NCBI GenBank assembly: GCA_041608535.1
Contig: JBFISM010000037.1
Location: 1-27,968, forward strand
Direction: 5' to 3'
Length of the DNA stretch: 27,968 nt
Source of the DNA: JBFISM01 sp041608535
GTDB taxonomy: Bacteria; Actinomycetota; Acidimicrobiia; Spongiisociales; UBA5794
Positions 24,169 to 27,968 of this stretch are shown here, piece after piece (the stretch's first letter is position 1; every line of letters begins with the position of its first letter). Made by a program: the position numbers and the translations under genes. The notes below the pieces were generated by a model. It was not told the origin of the DNA. It ran no database searches and saw nothing but the letters and a program-made list of their open reading frames with translations.

Positions 24169-24174
24169 TAGGCT
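24169..24174 (+). promoter_or_regulatory. Candidate -10 box of the GNAT gene
   Basis: TAGGCT ends 9 nt before the ATG at 24184, with no Shine-Dalgarno sequence between. TGTGAC 18 bp upstream could be a weak -35 box. Confidence 0.35.
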
Positions 24175-24183
24175 TCGCATCTC

Positions 24184-24780
24184 ATGGCTCCGCCCACGTC
24201 GACCGAGCTGTACACGCCACGGTTCGTGTTGCGCCCTTTCCGGCGGCGGGATGCGACCTCCGTGCACGAGGCTGTGCTCGCTTCGCTGCCCGAACTGAGC
24301 GCGTATCTGCCCTGGGCCAACGAGCGCTACGCCAAGTCGGTGACGCACCAGTACATCCGCGAATCGGCTTCGGCGTGGAGCGAAGGACGGGCTTTCGACT
24401 TCTCGATTCGAGGTATCGACCAGCCCGAGCGCCATATCGGCAACATGTCGGTGTGGTACACCTCTCGACCCAATGCGGTCGGAGAAGTGGGCTACTGGGT
24501 GCGTACCGATGAGACCGCTCAGGGCGTGGCCACCGAAGCCGGGGCGAGGGTGTTGCAATTCGCCTTCGAGGACCTCGTGATGCACCGGGTGACGCTACGG
24601 ATCGCCGTCGGCAACCGACCCTCGGAGCGGGTCGCCGAGAAGCTCGGGTTCCAGCTCGAGGGCACCTTGCGCGAGGACGTCAAAGTGGGCCACCTCTGGC
24701 TCGACCACACGTTGTGGAGCATGCTGGCCCAGGAATGGCCACGAGTGCGCCGCCGCTACCGCGAAGAGGCGTGGATCTAG
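24184..24780 (+). CDS. GNAT family N-acetyltransferase, RimJ/RimL-like
   Basis: 198 residues. The RimJ/RimL type of acetyltransferase transfers acetyl from acetyl-CoA to N-termini or small amines. Visible marks: the start LYTPRFVLRPFRRRDATSVHEA (9-30), typical of this branch; GEVGYWVRTDETAQGVATEA with the acetyl-CoA-binding loop; and VGNRPSERVAEKLGFQLEGTLRE, the conserved C-terminal motif where the bulky residue-Asn-x-x-S stretch holds the cofactor. The true acceptor is unknown: ribosomal proteins, antibiotics and peptides are all possible in this family. No partner gene; the GerMN gene starts 51 bp downstream. Confidence 0.93.
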   Translation: MAPPTSTELYTPRFVLRPFRRRDATSVHEAVLASLPELSAYLPWANERYAKSVTHQYIRESASAWSEGRAFDFSIRGIDQPERHIGNMSVWYTSRPNAVGEVGYWVRTDETAQGVATEAGARVLQFAFEDLVMHRVTLRIAVGNRPSERVAEKLGFQLEGTLREDVKVGHLWLDHTLWSMLAQEWPRVRRRYREEAWI

Positions 24781-24816
24781 CCGGGCCAAAACGGCGGCAC
24801 AACTCGTGGTGCGCTT

Positions 24817-24822
24817 TATCGT
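24817..24822 (+). promoter_or_regulatory. Candidate -10 box of the GerMN-domain gene
   Basis: TATCGT ends 9 nt before the ATG at 24832; no Shine-Dalgarno sequence is seen. Confidence 0.35.
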
Positions 24823-24831
24823 TCAGCACGC

Positions 24832-25578
24832 ATGAATCCCCGCATCCTGCAGTACCTGCAAAACGCGCTGCTCACCGCCGTGACCGTGGTGCTCGCCCTC
24901 GTCGTGTTGAGTGCGTTCCTGCGCATCATCCGCCCTCCCGACAACGTCGCCGCACCGACCGGTTTCGGGGCTGACGCCACCGCTACGACACCGGTAGCTG
25001 CCGGAAACGAATCACCGGTCACCACGACGACGAGGATCGGAGACACCGCGCCCACCACCATCTCGCCCCAATTCGGCGACGGCGGTGTGTGCAGCGAGCC
25101 CGTTCCGCCACCTGGGTCGGGGACCGTCCTGCGTATCTACTACCCGTGTGGTTCGAGCACCACTCCCAACCCGGACACCTTTGTCTACCGCGAGGTCCCC
25201 GAAACCGATCTCGTGCTCACCAAGACCTTGGAAGAGATGGTGCTCGGACCAGACGCCGCCGAGGCAGAGCTGGGTTTCACTTCGTTCTTCTCCGAGCAGA
25301 CGACGCGATCCTTCGCCAGTGTCCGCATAGCCAACGGACGAGCCATCGTCGACTTCACCGATCTGGGCGTCATCGAGAACCTGGCCGAGCCGCCCGGACC
25401 CGACTTCTTTCTCGCCACGGTCGGAGCCAACGTGTTCCAGTTCGACACGATTTCGGCCGCCGAGTATCGACTGGGCGGAAGTTGCGACGCCTTTTATGCG
25501 CTGCTGCAGCAGGAGTGCACCGTCGTCACCAGACAGTCCTGGAACGAGCAGGTAGCCGGCTGGCGCGGGAGCGCCTGA
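24832..25578 (+). CDS. Membrane-anchored GerMN-domain protein
   Basis: 248 residues. One N-terminal membrane helix (about 13-32, LLTAVTVVLALVVLSAFL), then a Thr/Pro-rich extracytoplasmic spacer (about 36-80) and a GerMN domain (about 95-215): VLRIYYPC, TLEEMVLGPDAAEAELGFTSFF and SVRIANGRAIVDFTDLG are its hallmark strands and helix. GerMN is found in GerM of spore formers but also in many non-sporulating actinomycete lipoproteins and LpqB-like proteins, where its role is unclear; it probably binds cell-wall material or protein partners. There is no lipobox Cys, so the anchor is the helix. Four cysteines in the outer part could form disulfides. Confidence 0.82.
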   Translation: MNPRILQYLQNALLTAVTVVLALVVLSAFLRIIRPPDNVAAPTGFGADATATTPVAAGNESPVTTTTRIGDTAPTTISPQFGDGGVCSEPVPPPGSGTVLRIYYPCGSSTTPNPDTFVYREVPETDLVLTKTLEEMVLGPDAAEAELGFTSFFSEQTTRSFASVRIANGRAIVDFTDLGVIENLAEPPGPDFFLATVGANVFQFDTISAAEYRLGGSCDAFYALLQQECTVVTRQSWNEQVAGWRGSA

Positions 25579-25641
25579 TTCTGCCGAGCACGATCGATCG
25601 ATCACATCCAGAAACACCCAGCGCCTGCGGCACCGGATCGC

Positions 25642-25777
25642 TATGTTGAACCATGGCGCTGGCCAAAGGCGCTGAGGACCGGCTGCCGAGCGCAACAGGT
25701 AGACGGGTCGTACGGAGGGCCGGCACGGGAGTGCCGGTTTCGGTCGCAGACGGTTCCTCCAACCGAGAGGAGGATCC
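25642..25777 (+). promoter_or_regulatory. Structured 5' leader of the subtilase gene, SD-sequestering hairpin
   Basis: TATGTT (25642-25647) is a possible -10 box, giving a leader of about 125 nt. It contains CCGGCAC-GGGA-GTGCCGG (25720-25737), a perfect 7-bp hairpin, and GGTTCCTCC (25752-25760) pairing with GGAGGATCC (25769-25777), eight of nine positions. That last hairpin buries the Shine-Dalgarno GGAGG and abuts the GTG start codon. Upstream, AGCGCC and two GGCGCT segments could form exclusive pairings. This is the layout of a translational riboswitch or thermosensor, but it matches no class I can name. Confidence 0.5.
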
Positions 25778-27346
25778 GTGCGAACACGACGCACACTGAC
25801 CGCACTCGTGGTTGCTCTGGTCACCATGCTGCCGGCTGTGGCCACCGCCGGGGACAACCATCGCCCCACCCGCGAATCGATGCGCGACATCGAGCGTGCA
25901 CCTGTCATGCGCGCCGAGACGGGCGATGTCATCGCAGGCCGCTACATCGTTGTCCTCAAGGAGAGCGTCGACGCCGATGCGGTGATTCGTACCGTTCCGG
26001 AGTTGCGCAACGACGACCAGCGTCAACCGGCCGAGCGCCGGGTGAAGTTCCGCTATCGCCAGGCGATACGAGGTTTCACCGCGGTGCTGAGTGATGCTGC
26101 GGTCGAGAGGCTGCGGGACAACCCCGCCGTGTCCTACATCGAAGCAGACACGCTGCGGTCGATCGATCTCACGTGGGGTCAGGACCGAATCGACGAGCGG
26201 GATCTGCCCCTCGATGGGGCGTTCGTCGCATCTGGCACGGGTGCCGGAGTACATGCCTACGTGCTCGACACCGGTATTCGCAGCACCCACAACGAGTTCA
26301 CCGGACGCATGGGCAACGGAGTGAGCTTCGTGGGTGGCAGCGCCGAGGATTGCCACGGTCACGGGACACACGTGGCGGGGACGGTCGGTGGCGCGACCTT
26401 TGGGGTCGCTCCTGACGTGGTGCTCCATGCGGTGAGGGTGCTCGGCTGCAACGGCTCGGGGACCACCTCGGGCGTCATCGCCGGTGTCGATTGGGTTGCG
26501 GTCAATCATGTCTCCCCCGCCGTGGCCAACATGAGTCTCGGTGGACCCGCATCGACGGCCCTCGACAATGCGGTCTCCAACGCCGTCGCTGATGGGGTGA
26601 CCTTCGTCGTTGCGGCGGGCAACAGCTCCAGGAGCGCCTGCACCGCATCGCCTGCTCGGGAGCCGGATGCGATCACCGTAGGCGCCACGACTGCCAGCGA
26701 TGCGAGAGCGTCGTTCTCCAACTTCGGGACGTGCCTCGACATCTTCGCTCCCGGATCGAACATCCCGTCCGCCTGGTACACGTCGAACAGCGCCACGGCA
26801 ACGCTGAGCGGGACGTCGATGGCGTCACCTCACGTCGCCGGTGGTGCTGCCATCTACCTGGAGGACAACCCGAACGCGGCACCGGCCACGGTGGCCAACG
26901 GCATCGTGGCGAACGCCACGACCGGCGAGCTCACCGGCATCGGTTCGGGCTCGCCGAATCTGCTGCTGTACGTCGGCACGGACGGCGGATCACCACCACC
27001 CCCGCCGCCTCCACCGCCGTCACCGCCGCCCACCGACGGTTGCGACAACGCGGAGATCTACGACGGCACTCTCACCGGAGCCGGTGACAACGAGATCGAG
27101 CCGAACGGATCCTGGTACTTCAGCGGAGCCGGAACGCACGAGGGCTGCCTCGTGGGACCCGCCGGCACCGACTTCGACCTGTACCTGTGGAAGTGGACGT
27201 TCTTCTGGTGGACCGTGGTCGCATCGAGCACGTCGGCCGACAGCGTCGAGGAGATCACCTACACCGGAACGAGCGGCTACTACCTCTGGGAGGTCCGCAG
27301 CTTCTCGGGTAGCGGGACCTACGAGTTCGGGCTCGACCGGCCATAG
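25778..27346 (+). CDS. Secreted subtilisin-like serine protease (S8, proteinase K-like) with C-terminal beta domain
   Basis: 522-residue preproprotease. Signal peptide 1-24 (MRTRRTLTALVVALVTM then AVATA, cleavage near A24). Inhibitor I9 propeptide, about 52-125 (GRYIVVLKESVDADAVI...VSYIEAD). Catalytic domain about 133-400 with D164 in VLDTGI, H195 in CHGHGTHVAG, oxyanion N282 in AAGNSS and S347 in GTSMASPHVAGG: all four are present. A proline-rich hinge (406-418) leads to a 100-residue C-terminal domain, Trp- and Tyr-rich, resembling a bacterial pre-peptidase (PPC) domain that is cleaved or binds substrate. GTG start at 25778, 4 nt after GGAGG, which sits in a hairpin. It probably degrades external protein. 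Confidence 0.95.
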   Translation: MRTRRTLTALVVALVTMLPAVATAGDNHRPTRESMRDIERAPVMRAETGDVIAGRYIVVLKESVDADAVIRTVPELRNDDQRQPAERRVKFRYRQAIRGFTAVLSDAAVERLRDNPAVSYIEADTLRSIDLTWGQDRIDERDLPLDGAFVASGTGAGVHAYVLDTGIRSTHNEFTGRMGNGVSFVGGSAEDCHGHGTHVAGTVGGATFGVAPDVVLHAVRVLGCNGSGTTSGVIAGVDWVAVNHVSPAVANMSLGGPASTALDNAVSNAVADGVTFVVAAGNSSRSACTASPAREPDAITVGATTASDARASFSNFGTCLDIFAPGSNIPSAWYTSNSATATLSGTSMASPHVAGGAAIYLEDNPNAAPATVANGIVANATTGELTGIGSGSPNLLLYVGTDGGSPPPPPPPPPSPPPTDGCDNAEIYDGTLTGAGDNEIEPNGSWYFSGAGTHEGCLVGPAGTDFDLYLWKWTFFWWTVVASSTSADSVEEITYTGTSGYYLWEVRSFSGSGTYEFGLDRP

Positions 27347-27353
27347 TCAGCGA

Positions 27354-27399
27354 CGAGTGTGCCTGTTCGCTACGTATACGCGGCGAATAGGCACACTCG
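27354..27399. repeat. Dispersed palindromic repeat, copy 2
   Basis: Arms 27354-27370 and 27383-27399, CGAGTGTGCCTGTTCGC against GCGAATAGGCACACTCG, pair at all 17 positions with one G-T wobble; the 12-nt loop begins with the palindrome TACGTA. It starts 8 bp past the subtilase stop codon. Copy 1 is at 12610-12654. The longer stem here suggests this copy is nearer the ancestral form. Confidence 0.75.
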
Positions 27400-27426
27400 A
27401 TTCCCCATCCACCGAGCGTACGGGGT

Positions 27427-27478
27427 GGCCGTCACCGCCGGGGACAGGCGGCTGTCTCAGCCTGCGGCGGTGACGGCC
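27427..27478. terminator. 14-bp perfect inverted repeat at the end of the membrane protein gene
   Basis: GGCCGTCACCGCCG (27427-27440) and CGGCGGTGACGGCC (27465-27478), with a nested GACAG/CTGTC hairpin inside. On the minus strand its first arm encodes the last residues of the membrane protein and the stop codon lies in the loop, so it may act as a terminator or a 3'-end stabiliser for that gene; it also faces the convergent subtilase. No T-tract. Confidence 0.5.
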
Positions 27479-27968
27479 GGTGTCTTGGCCGGTGGGGCAA
27501 GACCGCACGTGCAGGCTGCGCTGTGTGCGTCCTGGGGTCGTGTGTGGAGCCACATCGCCACCACCATGGGCACGAACACTGCCAAGTTGTAGAGGAGGTG
27601 CAGCTCGGCGCGGGGCACGAACGGCTGCAGAAGGGACATCGGCACCGGCGAGCTGAACAGGTTCGCCCCCACGACGACTTGCGCCAACAGCACCGAGTGC
27701 TCGATGAAGTGCCACCCCTGCAACGCAAGCGAGGCGTTCCACCACTTGCGTGATGTGCCCGTGAAGCCGGGGCGCAGCAGGACCAGCCCGGTCAGCATCG
27801 TGATGGCGAAACCGAAGTGAAGGCCCTCTGAGCTGACGAGCACAGGCGCGAGAAAACCCAAACCGCCCAGGGACTGCGCCCGCGGCATGTCGAGCAGCCA
27901 TATCTGGGCGCCCTGGATGAGGTGCTCGGCCCAATGGCCCATCACGACCACCATGAACAACCACAGGC
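27457..27968 (-). CDS. Multi-spanning membrane protein, C-terminal part (cut by window edge)
   Basis: About 170 residues are visible and the frame remains open at the right edge, so the true start is outside. Four hydrophobic segments can be seen: around LWLFMVVVMGHWAEHLIQ, GLHFGFAITMLTGLVLL, GWHFIEHSVLLAQVVVGA and LHLLYNLAVFVPMVVAMWL. Each carries histidines (H-x-x-E-H, L-H-F, W-H-F-I-E-H, E-L-H), a pattern that could bind a metal or haem. The cytoplasmic tail has CTCG. I do not recognise the family. It converges on the subtilase gene. Confidence 0.72.
   Translation of the reverse strand, partial: LWLFMVVVMGHWAEHLIQGAQIWLLDMPRAQSLGGLGFLAPVLVSSEGLHFGFAITMLTGLVLLRPGFTGTSRKWWNASLALQGWHFIEHSVLLAQVVVGANLFSSPVPMSLLQPFVPRAELHLLYNLAVFVPMVVAMWLHTRPQDAHSAACTCGLAPPAKTPAVTAAG

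Noticed and set aside
25642..25777. Assignment of the protease leader to a c-di-GMP-I or c-di-AMP (ydaO) riboswitch.
   Set aside because: A few bases (GCCGA, ACAGGTA) recall ydaO, but the conserved cores of either class are not present, so I left the class open.
1..27968. tRNA, rRNA, CRISPR array, insertion sequence or prophage.
   Set aside because: No tRNA T-arm with cloverleaf context, no repeat-spacer array, and no transposase, integrase or phage gene other than the encapsulin-type capsid fold, which sits among metabolic genes.

Overview
The window is GC-rich chromosomal DNA, densely coding on both strands. NrtR-type control of nadABC, a GuaB3-type IMP dehydrogenase relative, many apparently leaderless genes and the codon use point to an actinomycete (Actinomycetota). 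An Acidimicrobiia-like lineage is possible, but I cannot fix the genus from sequence alone. No rRNA, tRNA, insertion sequence, prophage or CRISPR array was seen.

Layout. 1-624 (minus) is the start of a PcrA/UvrD helicase that runs off the left edge. 709-9083 (minus) is the most unusual block, an apparent five-gene operon. In transcription order it encodes a 60-residue unknown protein, a zinc-ribbon/class III nucleotide cyclase/AAA ATPase/TPR protein, an encapsulin-family (HK97-fold) shell protein, a DUF3237 protein, and a 1000-residue fusion of a phytoene-desaturase-like flavoenzyme with a polyprenyl diphosphate synthase. A strong hairpin separates it from nadA-nadB-nadC (9211-12598, minus), the complete aspartate-to-nicotinate-mononucleotide pathway, whose genes overlap as ATGA. 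Upstream of nadA are two matching 21-bp palindromes, candidate NrtR operators, and nrtR itself is encoded nearby (13090-14007). guaA and guaB3 follow, then trpS.

18074-18670 holds two divergent amino-acid attenuators. trpS is preceded by a 13-residue leader peptide with Trp-Trp-Thr-Trp, an antiterminator and an intrinsic terminator. cimA (citramalate synthase, isoleucine pathway), on the other strand, is preceded by an 11-residue leader ending Ile-Ile-Val and an intrinsic terminator. In both, the leader ATG lies 8 nt after a good -10 box, so both leaders look leaderless.

20312-24088 (minus) carries a DUF885 metallopeptidase-like protein, a DtxR/MntR-family regulator, a short-chain dehydrogenase and a CoA-type Nudix hydrolase. 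24184-27346 (plus) carries a GNAT acetyltransferase, a membrane-anchored GerMN-domain protein and a secreted subtilase. The subtilase has a structured leader in which a hairpin covers its Shine-Dalgarno sequence. A partial membrane protein (minus) runs off the right edge. Two kinds of intergenic palindromic repeat occur: a dispersed one (12610-12654 and 27354-27399) and a tandem hairpin pair (16891-17003).
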